Source: Geomonas anaerohicana (GTDB lineage: Bacteria; Desulfobacterota; Desulfuromonadia; Geobacterales; Geobacteraceae). From it: a stretch of DNA of 64,000 bases. The DNA is taken from the NCBI RefSeq assembly GCF_016458305.1, contig NZ_JAEMHL010000001.1, positions 744,001 to 808,000 of the forward strand, in the 5' to 3' direction. The notes beneath the pieces were generated by a model. That model saw only the letters and a program-made list of their open reading frames with translations, made no database searches and was not told the DNA's origin. Positions 7,692 to 18,895 of the stretch are shown here, piece after piece; positions within the stretch are counted from its first letter, which is position 1, and each line of letters starts with the position of its first letter. Made by a program: the position numbers and the translations under genes.

Positions 7692-9652
7692 TAGACAAGT
7701 GGGAGAAATGGGCCAGGGTCCGCATGCGCTTCGTGGCTCTGCTCTTCGTGGGATTCTTCATAGCGGCAACCGGGCGCGCCTTCTACCTGCAGGTCGTGGA
7801 CAACGACAAGCTGATGAAGATCGCCGAGAAGCAGCACCAGAAGAGTATCCCGCTCACGCCCAGCCGCGGCGGGATCTACGACCGCAACAACGCGCCCTTC
7901 GCAGTCTCCATCGAGATGGACTCCTGCTACGCCGAGACCAGGAACATGGAGAACATCCCGGAGGCGGCGACGCAGCTGGCATCGGCGCTGGGCTGTCCCA
8001 GGGAGGAACTGGAGGCCAAGCTGAAGGCGGCCAAGAACTTCGTCTGGCTGGCCCGCAGGATGCCCCCGGAGCAGGCCCATAGGGTGAAGGCGCTGGACCT
8101 GGAGGGTGTCGGCTTCGTCAAGGAGAGCCGCCGCTTCTATCCCAACTCGCAGGTTGCCGCCCACGTGATAGGCTTCACCGGTCTGGACCCCAGCGGCCTG
8201 GAAGGGGTCGAGAAGAAGTACGACAACATCATTCTCGGCAACACCGGCTACCTGGTCACCGAGCGCGACGCCCTCGGGCGCGACATCGCCCTCAAGAAAG
8301 GGAGCGAAGGGAAGGCGGGGTCCAAGGGGAGCAACGTCGTCCTCACCCTGGACAAGAACATCCAGTACATAGCGGAAAAGGAACTTACCAAGACCATCGA
8401 GAAAAACGGCGCCAAGGCCGGCATCGCGATCGTCATGGAGCCCGACACCGGGCGGGTGCTGGCCATGGCCAACTACCCCTCCTTCAACCCGAACAACATG
8501 AAGGAGTTGACCCCGGGGGCGATCAGGAACCGCGCCATAGCCGACAGCTTCGAGCCCGGCTCCACCTTCAAGATCTTCCTGGTGGCGGCGGCGCTGGAAG
8601 CGGGGGTGATCCGCCCCGGCGACAGTTTCAACTGTGAGAACGGTTCCTGCAACATGTACGGCAGGACCATCCACGACACGCACAAGTACGGTGCGCTGAC
8701 CGTGCCGCAGGTTCTCAAATACTCGAGCAACATCGGCGCCGCAAAGATCGGCCAGAGGCTCGGCTCGCAGCGCCTGTTCACGGCGCTCACCGGGTTCGGC
8801 TTCGGTGAGAAGAGCAGTATCGACCTCCCCGGCGAAGTATCTGGGATGCTCCGCCCGCAGGAGAAATGGTACGGCATCGACCTGGCCACCATCTCCTTCG
8901 GCCAGGGGGTGACCGCCACCGCCCTGCAGCTTACCGCCGCGGTTTCCGCCGTCGCCAATGGCGGCAACCTGATGAAACCCTACCTGGTGGACCGGATCGT
9001 GGACGACGAGGGGGTGGTCCTGCAACAGTTCGGGCCGCAGGTGAAGAGAAGGGTGATCTCTCCGGAGACGGCCAAGACGGTGGCCCACATGCTCGAGGGG
9101 GTCGTGGCCGAGGGGGGGACCGGCACCGGGGCCGCGGTGGACGGCTACCGGGTCGCGGGCAAGACCGGCACCGCCCAGAAGGTCGAGGGGCGCAGCTACT
9201 CGGCCAGCAAGCGTATCGGGTCTTTCATAGGGTTCGTGCCGGTGGAGAAGCCGAGGTTGGCCATCATGGTGATGGTGGACGAGCCTACCGCCAACGTCTA
9301 TGGTGGTGTCGTCGCCGCACCGGCCTTCGGCGCCATCGCACAGCAGACCCTGTGCTACCTGAACGTGCCGCCGGACAAGAGCATCAAGAAGAAGCCGGCT
9401 CCGGCACCCGAGAAGGTCACCCCGCAGACCCAGCAGGCTGTGATCGAGGGCGTGACGGTCGAAGGGGCGGACGCCGGGGCCATGCCCAACTTCCGGGGCA
9501 TGAGCATGAGGCAGGTGCTGAGGGTCATGGAGCAGCGCGGTCTCAACGTCAAGTTGCAGGGGAGCGGTCGGGCGGTGGAGCAGAACCCGCCGCCGGGAGC
9601 ACGCATCACCACGCAGGATCAGGTCTGGGTACGGTTCGTGCCGTCGGCCTGA
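7688..9652 (+). CDS. ftsI: Septal peptidoglycan transpeptidase FtsI (PBP3) with PASTA domain
   Basis: Class B penicillin-binding protein that cross-links septal peptidoglycan with FtsW. The 654-residue product has one membrane anchor (about 13-30), the dimerisation domain with SRGGIYDRNN, then transpeptidase motifs STFK (292-295, nucleophile Ser), SSN (346-348) and KTGT (492-495). The last 65 residues form a PASTA domain (MPNFRGMSMRQVL…GLNVKLQGSG…NPPPGA), reached through a Pro/Lys linker. GTG 7688 overlaps ftsL. E. coli FtsI has no PASTA domain; the arrangement resembles SpoVD and Gram-positive PBPs. Confidence 0.96.
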   Translation: MIDKWEKWARVRMRFVALLFVGFFIAATGRAFYLQVVDNDKLMKIAEKQHQKSIPLTPSRGGIYDRNNAPFAVSIEMDSCYAETRNMENIPEAATQLASALGCPREELEAKLKAAKNFVWLARRMPPEQAHRVKALDLEGVGFVKESRRFYPNSQVAAHVIGFTGLDPSGLEGVEKKYDNIILGNTGYLVTERDALGRDIALKKGSEGKAGSKGSNVVLTLDKNIQYIAEKELTKTIEKNGAKAGIAIVMEPDTGRVLAMANYPSFNPNNMKELTPGAIRNRAIADSFEPGSTFKIFLVAAALEAGVIRPGDSFNCENGSCNMYGRTIHDTHKYGALTVPQVLKYSSNIGAAKIGQRLGSQRLFTALTGFGFGEKSSIDLPGEVSGMLRPQEKWYGIDLATISFGQGVTATALQLTAAVSAVANGGNLMKPYLVDRIVDDEGVVLQQFGPQVKRRVISPETAKTVAHMLEGVVAEGGTGTGAAVDGYRVAGKTGTAQKVEGRSYSASKRIGSFIGFVPVEKPRLAIMVMVDEPTANVYGGVVAAPAFGAIAQQTLCYLNVPPDKSIKKKPAPAPEKVTPQTQQAVIEGVTVEGADAGAMPNFRGMSMRQVLRVMEQRGLNVKLQGSGRAVEQNPPPGARITTQDQVWVRFVPSA

Positions 9653-9665
9653 CCATGGGGGAAGT

Positions 9666-11180
9666 ATGGAACTGAGACAACTTCTGGCTTGTGTCCCGGG
9701 CGCCAAGGTGACCGGGGACGACGCCATCGAGATAGGGTCGCTCTGCTACGACTCGCGGCAGGTGACGCCAGGCGCGCTCTTCTTCGCCCTGCGCGGGGTG
9801 AAGAGCGACGGAACAGAATTCGTGGCATCCGCTGTAAAGGGGGGGGCGGTCGCAATTGTTGCGGACCGCCCCTGCGCCGTTGCCGGGGTAACCTGCGTCG
9901 AGGTGCCGGACGCGCGCCGCGCCATGAGCCTCATGGCCGCCGTATTCTACGGCACCCCCACCGGGGACATCCCGCTGGTCGGCATCACCGGCACCAACGG
10001 CAAGACCACCACCACCTACCTGGTCGAGGGGATCATGGAGCGGGCCGGCATCCCGGCTGCGGTGCTCGGCACCATCAGCTACCGCTTCGGTGATACCAAC
10101 ATCCCGGCCCCCAATACCACGCCGGAATCGGTGGACCTGCAGCGCATCCTGAGGGACCTGGTGGACCAGGGGGCGAAGGGCGCGGTAATGGAAGTCTCCT
10201 CGCACTCGCTGGAGCAGCGACGGGCCGACGGCTGTATCTTCGACGTGGCCATCTTCACCAACCTGACCCGCGACCACCTCGACTACCACGTCGACATGGA
10301 GTCCTACTACCAGAGCAAGCTTCGGCTCTTCACCGACCTTTTGACCCCCAACGTGCACAAGCCGCTGCGGCGCGCGGTGGTGAACCTGGACGACCCGTAC
10401 GGGGCGAGGATCGCGGCAGATTCCGCCGCACCGGTCCTGACCTACGCCGTGAACGGCCCGGCCGACCTGAGCGTCGTCGAGGCAAACTTTTCGGTGCATG
10501 GCATCCGCTGCCGTCTGAAGTCGCCGGTGGGGGAGATCAACATCAACTCCGACCTTTTGGGGCGTTTCAACCTGTACAACATGCTGGGTGCCGTGGGGGC
10601 GGGACTTGCCCTGGGCATCTCCACGGAAGCCATCGTGGCCGGCATCGAGGGGCACAAGAAGGTGCCTGGGCGCCTGGAGCGGGTTCCCAACGAGCAGGGC
10701 ATCATCGTGTTGGTCGATTACGCCCACACCGGCGACGCACTGGAGAACGTCCTCTCCACCATCGCCGAACTGAAGACGGACCGGATCATCACCCTCTTCG
10801 GCTGCGGCGGCGACCGCGACAAGGGCAAGCGCCCGGTGATGGGGGAGATCGCGGCCCGCTACAGCGACCTCGCCATCGTCACCTCGGACAACCCACGCAC
10901 CGAGGACCCGCAGGCGATCCTGGCCGACGTCCGGGCCGGCATCCCGGCGGGGATGAAGGAGTACAGCCTGGAAGAGTTGGAGGCAGGCTTCCGCGAGAAG
11001 GGGTTCGCTACCATAGAGTCCCGGCGCACAGCGGTGCGCACCGCGATCCTGGCGGCGCGCCCGGGCGACATCGTGCTGCTGGCAGGCAAGGGACACGAGG
11101 ATTACCAGATCGTCGGCACCGAGAAATTCCACTTCGACGATCGGGAAGAGGCGGCCGCCGCGCTGAAACTGAGGGCGTAA
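9666..11180 (+). CDS. murE: UDP-MurNAc-tripeptide synthetase MurE (meso-DAP adding)
   Basis: ATP-dependent cytoplasmic ligase adding the third stem residue. The ATP loop GTNGKTT is at 109-115, and LFGCGGDRDKGKRP follows in the central domain. The DNPR motif (408-411, TSDNPRTEDP) is known to select meso-diaminopimelate over lysine, so this organism has DAP-type peptidoglycan. Length 504 residues is usual. ATG 9666 follows GGGGGAA; the gene is 13 bp after ftsI. The 118-bp gap after it holds no recognisable gene and is the first break in the tight run. Confidence 0.96.
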   Translation: MELRQLLACVPGAKVTGDDAIEIGSLCYDSRQVTPGALFFALRGVKSDGTEFVASAVKGGAVAIVADRPCAVAGVTCVEVPDARRAMSLMAAVFYGTPTGDIPLVGITGTNGKTTTTYLVEGIMERAGIPAAVLGTISYRFGDTNIPAPNTTPESVDLQRILRDLVDQGAKGAVMEVSSHSLEQRRADGCIFDVAIFTNLTRDHLDYHVDMESYYQSKLRLFTDLLTPNVHKPLRRAVVNLDDPYGARIAADSAAPVLTYAVNGPADLSVVEANFSVHGIRCRLKSPVGEININSDLLGRFNLYNMLGAVGAGLALGISTEAIVAGIEGHKKVPGRLERVPNEQGIIVLVDYAHTGDALENVLSTIAELKTDRIITLFGCGGDRDKGKRPVMGEIAARYSDLAIVTSDNPRTEDPQAILADVRAGIPAGMKEYSLEELEAGFREKGFATIESRRTAVRTAILAARPGDIVLLAGKGHEDYQIVGTEKFHFDDREEAAAALKLRA

Positions 11181-11298
11181 AAAAAGGTTCCCTTTTCCCT
11201 TATTTTGCGGCACATTACTGGTTTTCCGTTGTGCCGTGGCAAAGCAAAAACTAAGGGGCGCTGAGACGCCCGGCAGCATAAAGGAAACAGGGATTTAG

Positions 11299-12708
11299 AT
11301 GGCGATGTTCACGCTGAGAGAAATAGCCGAGGCAACCGGCGGCAGGATGATCGGGGAGGCGCAGACCGTCGTGTCCGGCGTATCCACCGACTCGCGCCAG
11401 GTTGCCCCGGGTGAGCTGTTCGTGCCGCTCGTGGGAGAGCGCTTCGACGGCCACGACTTCATAGAGACGGCGGCAGGTCGCGGGGTAACCGCGTTCCTGA
11501 TGACCGAGAGCTGGCATGCGGCACACGGGGTGCCGGCCGGCGCCTGCGCCGTGACGGTAAAAGACACCCTGCGCGCCCTGGGCGACCTGGCCGCGTGGCA
11601 CCGCCGCCGCTTCGACCTGAAGGTGGTGGCGGTGACCGGCAGCAACGGCAAGACCACCACGAAAGAGATGCTGGCCCGCATCCTGGCCCAGACCGGCCCC
11701 GGCTTGAAGACCGAGGGGAACCTGAACAACCTGATCGGCCTGCCCCTCACCCTGTTCCGCCTCACCGGGCGCGAGCGTTGGGCGGTGGTCGAGATCGGCA
11801 TGAGCGAGTTCGGCGAGATCGACCGTCTGGCCGAGATCGCGGAGCCGCAGGTGGGCATCATCACCAACGCCTTCCCGGCTCACCTGGAGACCCTGGGGAG
11901 TGTCGAGGGGGTGGCGCGCGCCAAGGGGGAGCTGTTCCTGCGCCTGAAGGAGGGTGCGGTGGCGGTCTACAACGTTGACGATCCTCTCATCTCCGCCTGC
12001 CCGACCCACCTGAACGTGACCCGGCTCACCTTCGGCCTGCGCGGCGCGGAGGTCTCCTCCGCTTCCATCAGGAGCCTCGGCAAAGAGGGGGAAAGCTTTA
12101 CACTGCGGCTCCCCGACGACGAGGAGCAGGTGACGCTGAAGGCGTACGGCCGGCACAACATCTACAACGCGCTGGCTGCGGCGGCCGCGGCGCACGCATT
12201 GGGCGTTCCCGCCCCGGTGATCCGCCAGGGGCTCGAGGAATTCACCCCCTACGACAAGCGCTTCCAGCTCGAGGACGTGGCCGGCGTCACCCTCATCGAC
12301 GACAGCTACAACGCCAACCCCGCTTCCATGGCGGCTGCCCTGACCACCCTGAAGGACGTGGCGGGTGGCGCGCGGTGCGCGGCGGTCCTGGGCGACATGC
12401 TGGAACTGGGGCTGGGGACCGAGGAAGCGCACCGGGAACTGGGCCACAAGGCCGCGGCGACCGTGGAGCGGCTTTACCTCCTGGGTGAACTGGCCGCGGA
12501 GATCGAGAAAGGTGCCCTGGAGGCGGGCCTGCCCGCAGAGCGCATCGTGCGTGGCGCGAACCACGACGAGCTTTCCCGCGAACTGATCGCCTGGCTCCAG
12601 CCCGGCGACTGCATCCTTTTCAAGGGATCGCGCGGCATGAAGATGGACAAGGTGGCGACGGCGGTAAAAGAGGCGCTGGCACCCACGAAACAAGGGGGGC
12701 ATGACTGA
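11299..12708 (+). CDS. murF: UDP-MurNAc-tripeptide:D-Ala-D-Ala ligase MurF
   Basis: Adds D-Ala-D-Ala to UDP-MurNAc-tripeptide. The P-loop [10 protein letters not shown] lies at 114-122, [13 protein letters not shown] follows in the central domain, and [13 protein letters not shown] is the MurF signature. The 469-residue length is typical. A Shine-Dalgarno-like AAGGAAAC precedes ATG 11299. Its TGA overlaps the mraY ATG by one base (TGATG), implying coupled translation. Confidence 0.96.
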   Translation: MAMFTLREIAEATGGRMIGEAQTVVSGVSTDSRQVAPGELFVPLVGERFDGHDFIETAAGRGVTAFLMTESWHAAHGVPAGACAVTVKDTLRALGDLAAWHRRRFDLKVVAVTGSNGKTTTKEMLARILAQTGPGLKTEGNLNNLIGLPLTLFRLTGRERWAVVEIGMSEFGEIDRLAEIAEPQVGIITNAFPAHLETLGSVEGVARAKGELFLRLKEGAVAVYNVDDPLISACPTHLNVTRLTFGLRGAEVSSASIRSLGKEGESFTLRLPDDEEQVTLKAYGRHNIYNALAAAAAAHALGVPAPVIRQGLEEFTPYDKRFQLEDVAGVTLIDDSYNANPASMAAALTTLKDVAGGARCAAVLGDMLELGLGTEEAHRELGHKAAATVERLYLLGELAAEIEKGALEAGLPAERIVRGANHDELSRELIAWLQPGDCILFKGSRGMKMDKVATAVKEALAPTKQGGHD

Positions 12709-13784
12709 TGCTGTACCATCTTTTGTATCCGCTCGCCTCGGACTACAAGCTTTTCAACGTCTTCAAATACCTGACCTTCCGTACCATCTACGCCATGATC
12801 ACGGCGCTGGTGCTCTCCTTCATCGTGGGGCCCTGGGTGGTCAGGAAACTGGAAGGGCTGCAGGCGCGCCAGGTGATCCGCACCGACGGCCCCGAGTCGC
12901 ACCTGAAGAAGCAGGGGACCCCCACCATGGGCGGGGTGCTGATCCTGGTCTGCATCATCGTGCCGACCCTGTTGTGGGCCGACCTGAAGAACGTCTTCAT
13001 CTGGCTCACCCTGCTCATCATCGGCGGTTACGGTGTGCTCGGCTTCGTCGACGACTACAAGAAGGTGGTCGAGAAGAACCCCAAGGGGCTCTCGCCGCGC
13101 CAGAAGATGTTCTGGCAGGTGATCCTGGCCGGCGGCGTCGGCATCTTCCTCTACAACCTCCCCGGCTTCTCCACCGAGCTGTACTTCCCCTTCTTCAAGA
13201 GGCTGCACCCGGAACTGGGGATCCTGTTCATACCGTTCGTGACGCTCGTCATCGTGGGCGCGAGCAACGCGGTCAACCTGACCGACGGCCTCGACGGCCT
13301 GGCCATCGGGCCGGTGGCCATCAACGCGGCCACCTACATGCTGTTCTGCTATATCGCAGGTAACGCTCGGCTTTCCGGCTATCTGCAGATCCCCTACGTA
13401 CCGGGTGGCGGCGAACTGGCCGTCCTGTGCGGGGCGATGGTCGGCGCGGGGCTTGGTTTTCTCTGGTACAACAGCTACCCCGCCGAGGTCTTCATGGGAG
13501 ACGTCGGCTCCCTGTCGCTGGGCGGCGGGCTCGGCACCCTGGCCGTGCTCACCAAGCAGGAGATCCTGCTGGTCATCGTGGGTGGCGTCTTCGTAGTGGA
13601 GGCGCTTTCGGTCATTTTCCAGGTGGGCTCCTACAAGTACCGCGGCAAGCGGATCTTCCGCATGGCGCCCATCCATCATCATTTTGAATTGAAGGGGGTG
13701 GCCGAACCGAAGATCATCGTCCGGTTCTGGATCATCACCATCATCCTGGCGCTGGTTGCGATCTCGACCCTGAAGATGCGCTAG
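12708..13784 (+). CDS. mraY: Phospho-MurNAc-pentapeptide transferase MraY
   Basis: Integral membrane enzyme making lipid I from UDP-MurNAc-pentapeptide and undecaprenyl phosphate. At 358 residues with about ten hydrophobic helices it is full length. Catalytic signatures include the cytoplasmic [31 protein letters not shown] and [12 protein letters not shown]. It is translationally coupled to murF and followed by murD after 14 bp. Confidence 0.97.
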   Translation: MLYHLLYPLASDYKLFNVFKYLTFRTIYAMITALVLSFIVGPWVVRKLEGLQARQVIRTDGPESHLKKQGTPTMGGVLILVCIIVPTLLWADLKNVFIWLTLLIIGGYGVLGFVDDYKKVVEKNPKGLSPRQKMFWQVILAGGVGIFLYNLPGFSTELYFPFFKRLHPELGILFIPFVTLVIVGASNAVNLTDGLDGLAIGPVAINAATYMLFCYIAGNARLSGYLQIPYVPGGGELAVLCGAMVGAGLGFLWYNSYPAEVFMGDVGSLSLGGGLGTLAVLTKQEILLVIVGGVFVVEALSVIFQVGSYKYRGKRIFRMAPIHHHFELKGVAEPKIIVRFWIITIILALVAISTLKMR

Positions 13785-13798
13785 ATAAAGAAGGTCTC

Positions 13799-15160
13799 AT
13801 GGAATTAAAGGACAAGAAAATACTGGTAGTAGGGCTGGCCAAGACCGGCGTCGCCGTGACCCGCTTCCTGGCGGAGCGCGGTGCCCTGGTCACCGTCACC
13901 GACATGCGTGACGACGAGGCGCTCGCGGACGTTCTCGCCGAGCTTGCCGACCTCGACCTCTGCCTGGAGCTCGGGCGCCACGTCCCCTACAGCTTCCTGA
14001 TGGCCGACCTGATCGTGGTCTCCCCCGGCGTCCCCATGGACATCAAGCCGCTGGAGATGGCGCGGGCCCAGAAGCGCCGCGTGGTCTCCGAGGTGGAACT
14101 CGCCTCCTGGTTCATCGACGCCCCCATGGTCGCCATCACCGGCACCAACGGCAAGACCACCACGACCACCCTGACCGGCGAGATCTTCAAGGGATGCGGC
14201 TTCGACACCTTCGTCGGCGGCAACATCGGTAATCCCCTCATCGAGCTCGCCATGAGCGGCGAGCGGGTCGAGCGCGTCGTGGTCGAACTTTCTTCCTTCC
14301 AACTGGAGGGGATCGAGAGCTTCCGCCCGCACGTTGCCGTGCTCCTGAACCTGACCGAGGACCACCTGGACCGCTACCACAGCTTCCAGGAGTACATCGA
14401 CGCCAAGCTGCGCATCTTCGAGAACCAGGGCCCGGAGGACTTCGCGGTCCTGAACATCGATGACCCGCTGGTCGCTGCCTGCGCCTCAAAGCTCAAGTCG
14501 CGCCTCTTCCCCATGAGCCGTTTCCACGAACTCGAGGAAGGGATCAGCTACCGTGACGGTTTCATCACCTTTGCCCACGACGGTAAGGTGCTCCGCTTCG
14601 GCACCGACGGCTTCAAACTTAAAGGGGTGCACAACCTGGACAACATCATGGCCAGCATGGCGTCCACCCTGCTCATGCGCTGCGACGGCGACTGCGCCTA
14701 CGCGACGGTCAAGAATTTCAAGGGACTGCCGCACCGCATGGAGTTCGTTGAGGAAGTGAACGGCGTCGCCTACTACGAGGACAGCAAGGGAACCAACGTC
14801 GGCAGCGTCGTGAAATCCCTGGAGAGCTTCGACTCCGGCATCACCCTGATCGCCGGGGGCAAGGACAAAGGTGGCTCCTACGAGCCGCTGGCGCAACTGG
14901 TCTCGCAGCGGGTCAGCCACCTGGTCCTGATCGGCGAGGCGCGCGAGCGCATGCACCAGGCGCTGGGCGATCTTACCGACACCCACTTCGCCGACACCCT
15001 GGAAGAAGCGGTAGAGACCGCCCGCAAGCTGACCCAGCCCGGCGGCGTGGTCCTCTTCTCGCCGGCCTGTTCCAGCTTCGACATGTTCAAGAACTACGAG
15101 GAGCGCGCCGAGCGCTTCAAGGCGGCGGTACGCGCGGCCAAGGAGGCGGAAGGGAAGTGA
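13799..15160 (+). CDS. murD: UDP-MurNAc-L-alanine:D-glutamate ligase MurD
   Basis: Adds D-glutamate, the second stem residue. The N-terminal Rossmann segment [15 protein letters not shown] begins the protein. The ATP loop GTNGKTTTT is at 115 and [10 protein letters not shown] sits in the central domain; the C-terminal domain holds GGKDKGG and [12 protein letters not shown]. 453 residues is normal. The stop overlaps the ftsW GTG by 4 bp (GTGA). Confidence 0.97.
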   Translation: MELKDKKILVVGLAKTGVAVTRFLAERGALVTVTDMRDDEALADVLAELADLDLCLELGRHVPYSFLMADLIVVSPGVPMDIKPLEMARAQKRRVVSEVELASWFIDAPMVAITGTNGKTTTTTLTGEIFKGCGFDTFVGGNIGNPLIELAMSGERVERVVVELSSFQLEGIESFRPHVAVLLNLTEDHLDRYHSFQEYIDAKLRIFENQGPEDFAVLNIDDPLVAACASKLKSRLFPMSRFHELEEGISYRDGFITFAHDGKVLRFGTDGFKLKGVHNLDNIMASMASTLLMRCDGDCAYATVKNFKGLPHRMEFVEEVNGVAYYEDSKGTNVGSVVKSLESFDSGITLIAGGKDKGGSYEPLAQLVSQRVSHLVLIGEARERMHQALGDLTDTHFADTLEEAVETARKLTQPGGVVLFSPACSSFDMFKNYEERAERFKAAVRAAKEAEGK

Positions 15161-16260
15161 AGCGACTGGAGGGGTACGACATGATCGTGCTTATGATGGC
15201 GGTGATCCTCACCTGTTTCGGTGTGGTCATGGTCTACTCCGCGTCTTCCGTCATGGCCGCCAAGAAGTTCCACGACGGCTTCTTCTTCCTGAAACGGCAG
15301 TCCCTGTACGCCCTGATCGGCTTCATCGGCATGGGGCTCGCCATGCACGTCGACTACCACGTCTGGAAAAAGTGGGCCGTGCCGCTCTTCCTCGGGACCT
15401 TCTTCCTGCTGCTGCTGGTGTTCGTCCCCGGCATCGGCGGGACCGCCAAGGGCGCCTCGCGCTGGATCCGGCTCCCCGGCTTCAACTTCCAGCCCTCCGA
15501 GCTCGCCAAGGTGGCGCTGATCATGTACATGGCCTACTCCCTGGAGAAGCGGCAGGAGAAACTGAAGCAGTTCACCTCCGGCTTCCTTCCCTACATGCTG
15601 ATCCTCGGGATGTTCATCGCGGTGCTCCTGGCCCAGCACGACATGGGGGCGGCGCTCACCATGCTGGTGGTGGCCATCGTCATGCTCTTCGCGGCCGGCA
15701 CCAAGGTGCAGTACATCCTGGGCATGGGGCTCGTCGCTTTGCCCGGCGTCTGCTACCTGGTCTTCACCAAGGCCTACCGTATGCGGCGCATCACGGCATT
15801 CCTGGATCCCTGGCAGGATCCCACCGATGCCGGCTTCCAGATCATCCAGTCCTGGCTGGCGCTCGGGACCGGCGGTTTCTTCGGCCAGGGGCTGGGCGAA
15901 GGGAAACAGAAATTGTTCTACCTCCCGGAAGCGCATACCGACTTCATCCTCTCCGTGCTCGGCGAGGAGATGGGGTTCATCGGGGTGATCGTGATCGCCT
16001 CGATGTTCCTGTTGTTGGTGCAGAGAAGCATCCGGGTCGCCATCGCCGCCGAGGACAGCTTCGGCCGCTTCCTCGCCTTCGGCATCGCCTCGCTGCTCGG
16101 GCTGGAGGCCTTCATCAACATGTCCGTCGTCACGGGACTGCTCCCCACCAAGGGGATCGCGCTCCCGTTTCTTAGCTACGGCGGCAGTTCGCTGATCATT
16201 TCGCTGTGCGCGGTAGGCGTGCTTCTCAACGTCTCCACCAGGATGAGGGGGACGCCATGA
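15157..16260 (+). CDS. ftsW: Septal peptidoglycan glycosyltransferase FtsW
   Basis: SEDS-family polymerase partnering FtsI. The 367-residue product is almost entirely hydrophobic with about ten membrane helices. It keeps SEDS motifs: [20 protein letters not shown], the extracellular loop [14 protein letters not shown], and [10 protein letters not shown] near the end. GTG 15157 overlaps the end of murD by 4 bp, and its TGA overlaps the murG ATG (ATGA). Confidence 0.96.
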   Translation: MKRLEGYDMIVLMMAVILTCFGVVMVYSASSVMAAKKFHDGFFFLKRQSLYALIGFIGMGLAMHVDYHVWKKWAVPLFLGTFFLLLLVFVPGIGGTAKGASRWIRLPGFNFQPSELAKVALIMYMAYSLEKRQEKLKQFTSGFLPYMLILGMFIAVLLAQHDMGAALTMLVVAIVMLFAAGTKVQYILGMGLVALPGVCYLVFTKAYRMRRITAFLDPWQDPTDAGFQIIQSWLALGTGGFFGQGLGEGKQKLFYLPEAHTDFILSVLGEEMGFIGVIVIASMFLLLVQRSIRVAIAAEDSFGRFLAFGIASLLGLEAFINMSVVTGLLPTKGIALPFLSYGGSSLIISLCAVGVLLNVSTRMRGTP

Positions 16261-17336
16261 GGCTGATTATCGCGGGAGGCGGCACCGGGGGGCATCTCTT
16301 CCCCGGCATAGCGGTGGCCGAGGAATTCCTGGCCCGCGGCCCGGAAAACGAGGTCCTTTTCGTGGGCACCGAGCGCGGCATCGAGGCGCGCCTGTTGCCC
16401 AAGCTGGGCTATAAGCTGGAGCTGATCTCCGCCAGCGGGATGAAGGGGATGGGCACCGTCAAGAAGCTCATGAGTGCCGGGCGCCTGTTGTACGGCTACT
16501 CGCAGTCCAGGAAGATCCTGAAGAGCTTCAAGCCGGACGTGGTGCTCGGTGTCGGCGGCTATGCCTCCGCCCCGATCCTCCTCGCCGCGCGCGGCATGGG
16601 CATCCGCACCTTCATCCACGAGCAGAACGCCGCACCCGGCCTCACCAACAAGGTATTGAGCCGGGTGGTCGACGGGATCTTCATCTCCATGGAGGAGGCT
16701 GCCAGCTTCTTTCCGGGGAAAAGCACCCAGATGACCGGCAATCCGATCCGCAAGGAAATCCTGTGGGGGTTCCAGGAGCAGCGCAGCAGGACTACGGGCG
16801 ACACTTTCAGCCTGCTCGTTTTCGGCGGCAGCGCCGGTGCCCAGCGCATCAACAGCGCCATGCTGGAGGCGCTGCCCCACCTGGGAGAGGTGAAGCACAA
16901 ACTGCGCATCACGCACCAGACCGGCGAGAAGGACGTGGCGCGGGTGCGCGAGGGGTACCAGGCCCAGGGTGTCCAGGCGCAGGTGCTCTCCTTCATCGAC
17001 AACATGTCCGCGGCCTACGGGGCGGCCGACCTGGTGATCTGCCGGGCCGGGGCCACCACCATCGCCGAGGTGACCGCCTGCGGCAAGGGATGCATCTTCA
17101 TCCCGTATCCGTTTGCGGCCGACGACCACCAGAGGAAAAACGCCGAGTCGCTGGTGAAGCGCGACGCCGGGCGGATGATCCTCGAGGAAGATCTGACCGG
17201 CGAGCATCTGGCCGCCGAGGTCCTGAACCTGATGAATCACCCGGAGCAGGTAGCCGAGTTGGAGAAGAACGCCAGGTCCCTGGCCCAACTCGACGCCGCC
17301 CAGGCCATCGTTGCGGCCATGGTTTTGAAAAACTAA
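16257..17336 (+). CDS. murG: Lipid II synthase MurG (GlcNAc transferase)
   Basis: Peripheral GT-B enzyme adding GlcNAc to lipid I. The N-terminus [18 protein letters not shown] carries the G-loop, GVGGYASAP and HEQNAAPGLTN follow, and the donor-site loop is VFGGSAGAQRIN with CRAGATTIAE. ATG 16257 overlaps the ftsW stop and gives the standard N-terminus; an upstream in-frame ATG at 16206 would only add ftsW-overlapping sequence. 359 residues. The operon is interrupted by a 173-bp repeat-bearing gap after this gene. Confidence 0.97.
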   Translation: MRLIIAGGGTGGHLFPGIAVAEEFLARGPENEVLFVGTERGIEARLLPKLGYKLELISASGMKGMGTVKKLMSAGRLLYGYSQSRKILKSFKPDVVLGVGGYASAPILLAARGMGIRTFIHEQNAAPGLTNKVLSRVVDGIFISMEEAASFFPGKSTQMTGNPIRKEILWGFQEQRSRTTGDTFSLLVFGGSAGAQRINSAMLEALPHLGEVKHKLRITHQTGEKDVARVREGYQAQGVQAQVLSFIDNMSAAYGAADLVICRAGATTIAEVTACGKGCIFIPYPFAADDHQRKNAESLVKRDAGRMILEEDLTGEHLAAEVLNLMNHPEQVAELEKNARSLAQLDAAQAIVAAMVLKN

Positions 17337-17338
17337 AG

Positions 17339-17492
17339 ACGTTCAACGTTCAAGGTTCAACGTTTGAAACGTGAACGTCGCTCCGGGCGTTCCACTGGTA
17401 CGGCACCACCTGCAGTGATCGGATTTTGAAGTAGCAGTCACCGGACTGCCGAACGAAGCAAAGTAATTGGGCGAACGTTGAACGTTGAACGG
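17339..17492. repeat. Inverted GTTCAAC-unit repeat between murG and murC
   Basis: GACGTTCAACGTTCAAGG (from 17339) and GAACGTTGAACGTTGAACG (ending about 17492) are inverted arms of the family seen at 3974. About 100 bp of unrelated sequence lies between them, including CAGTCACCGGACTG. It could fold when transcribed and lies between two cotranscribed cell-wall genes. Confidence 0.8.
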
Positions 17493-17509
17493 CCTTTAAG
17501 GAGTTTTAA

Positions 17510-18895
17510 GTGTACGGAAAGATAGAGCGGATACATTTCGTCGGCATCGGCGGCATCGGCATGAGCGGGATCGCGGAGGTGCTGCTGAACCTGGGGTACA
17601 AGGTCTCGGGCTCCGACCTCAGGAGTTCGGACACCACCCAGCGCCTGGAAACCCTGGGGGGCGAGATCTTCATCGGCCACGCCGCCGAGAACGTGGCCCA
17701 GGCGGACGTGGTGGTCATCTCCAGCGCCGTGCACGAAGACAACCCCGAGGTGATAGAGGCGCACCTGAAGCTGATCCCGGTGATCCCGCGTGCCGAGATG
17801 CTGGCCGAGCTGATGCGCATGAAGTACGGCGTCGCGGTCGCCGGCACCCACGGCAAGACCACCACCACTTCCATGGTGGCGACGCTCCTGGCCAAAGGTG
17901 GCATCGACCCGACCATGGTCATTGGCGGCAGGCTCAACTCTCTGGGCACCAATGCGCGTCTCGGGCAGGGGCAGTTCCTGGTGGCCGAGGCGGATGAGTC
18001 CGACGGCTCGTTCCTGCTCCTCTCCCCGACCATCGCCGTGGTCACCAACATCGACGCCGACCACCTCGACTTCTACAGCGGCATCGAGGAGATCAAGGAC
18101 ACCTTCGTCGAGTTCATCAACAAGGTGCCTTTCTACGGCTTGGCCGTGCTCTGTCTGGATAACGGCAATATCGCCGACATCCTGCCGCGGGTGAAGAAGC
18201 GCTTCACCAGCTACGGCCTGTCGGCCCAGGCGGACTTCCGCGCCACCGACGTGCGCCTGTCCGGCTTCTCCACCAGCTTCGTGGCACACCACAAAGGTGT
18301 CAGACTGGGCGAGATCACCTTCTCCATGCCCGGCGCACACAACGTGCTCAATGCCCTGGCCGCCATCGCGGTCGCCATGGAACTGGACATTCCGTTTGAG
18401 ACCATCCAGGAAGGCTTCAAGGCCTTCGGCGGCGTCGGGCGCCGATTCTCCCTGAAAGGGGAGGTGAACGGCATCATGGTCGTCGACGACTACGGCCACC
18501 ACCCGACCGAGATCAAGGCGACCCTGGCCGCGGCCAAGTCCGGCTTCGCCGAAAACCGCCTGGTGGTCGTGTTCCAGCCGCACCGCTACTCGCGCACCAA
18601 GGAACTCTTCGAGGACTTCGTCAAGGCGTTCCACGACGCGGACGTCCTGATCCTCACCGACATCTACGCGGCCGGCGAGGCCCCCATCGAGGGAATCACC
18701 GCCGAGTCGCTGGCGGCACGGGTGAGAAGGCACGGCCAGAAGGACGTCACCTGGATCCCGGAACGCGACAAGCTTTGCGAGCACCTGGAGCGGGTGCTGG
18801 TACCGGGCGACATCCTGCTCACCCTCGGCGCCGGCAACGTCTGGCAGGTGGGTGAGACCATGCTGGAGCGCCTGAAGGCGGCGGGGGAAAAGTGA
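17510..18895 (+). CDS. murC: UDP-MurNAc:L-alanine ligase MurC
   Basis: Commits UDP-MurNAc to stem-peptide synthesis. [16 protein letters not shown] near the N-terminus, ATP loop GTHGKTTTT at 112-118, EADESDGSF in the centre, and the C-terminal [14 protein letters not shown] and [12 protein letters not shown] are all diagnostic. GTG 17510 follows AAGGAG by 8 bases. 461 residues. The stop overlaps the murB GTG by 4 bp. Confidence 0.97.
   Translation: MYGKIERIHFVGIGGIGMSGIAEVLLNLGYKVSGSDLRSSDTTQRLETLGGEIFIGHAAENVAQADVVVISSAVHEDNPEVIEAHLKLIPVIPRAEMLAELMRMKYGVAVAGTHGKTTTTSMVATLLAKGGIDPTMVIGGRLNSLGTNARLGQGQFLVAEADESDGSFLLLSPTIAVVTNIDADHLDFYSGIEEIKDTFVEFINKVPFYGLAVLCLDNGNIADILPRVKKRFTSYGLSAQADFRATDVRLSGFSTSFVAHHKGVRLGEITFSMPGAHNVLNALAAIAVAMELDIPFETIQEGFKAFGGVGRRFSLKGEVNGIMVVDDYGHHPTEIKATLAAAKSGFAENRLVVVFQPHRYSRTKELFEDFVKAFHDADVLILTDIYAAGEAPIEGITAESLAARVRRHGQKDVTWIPERDKLCEHLERVLVPGDILLTLGAGNVWQVGETMLERLKAAGEK

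Noticed and set aside
16206-16256. Longer MurG start at ATG 16206
   Set aside because: It would add 17 residues overlapping ftsW; ATG 16257 gives the family N-terminus and an ATGA overlap.
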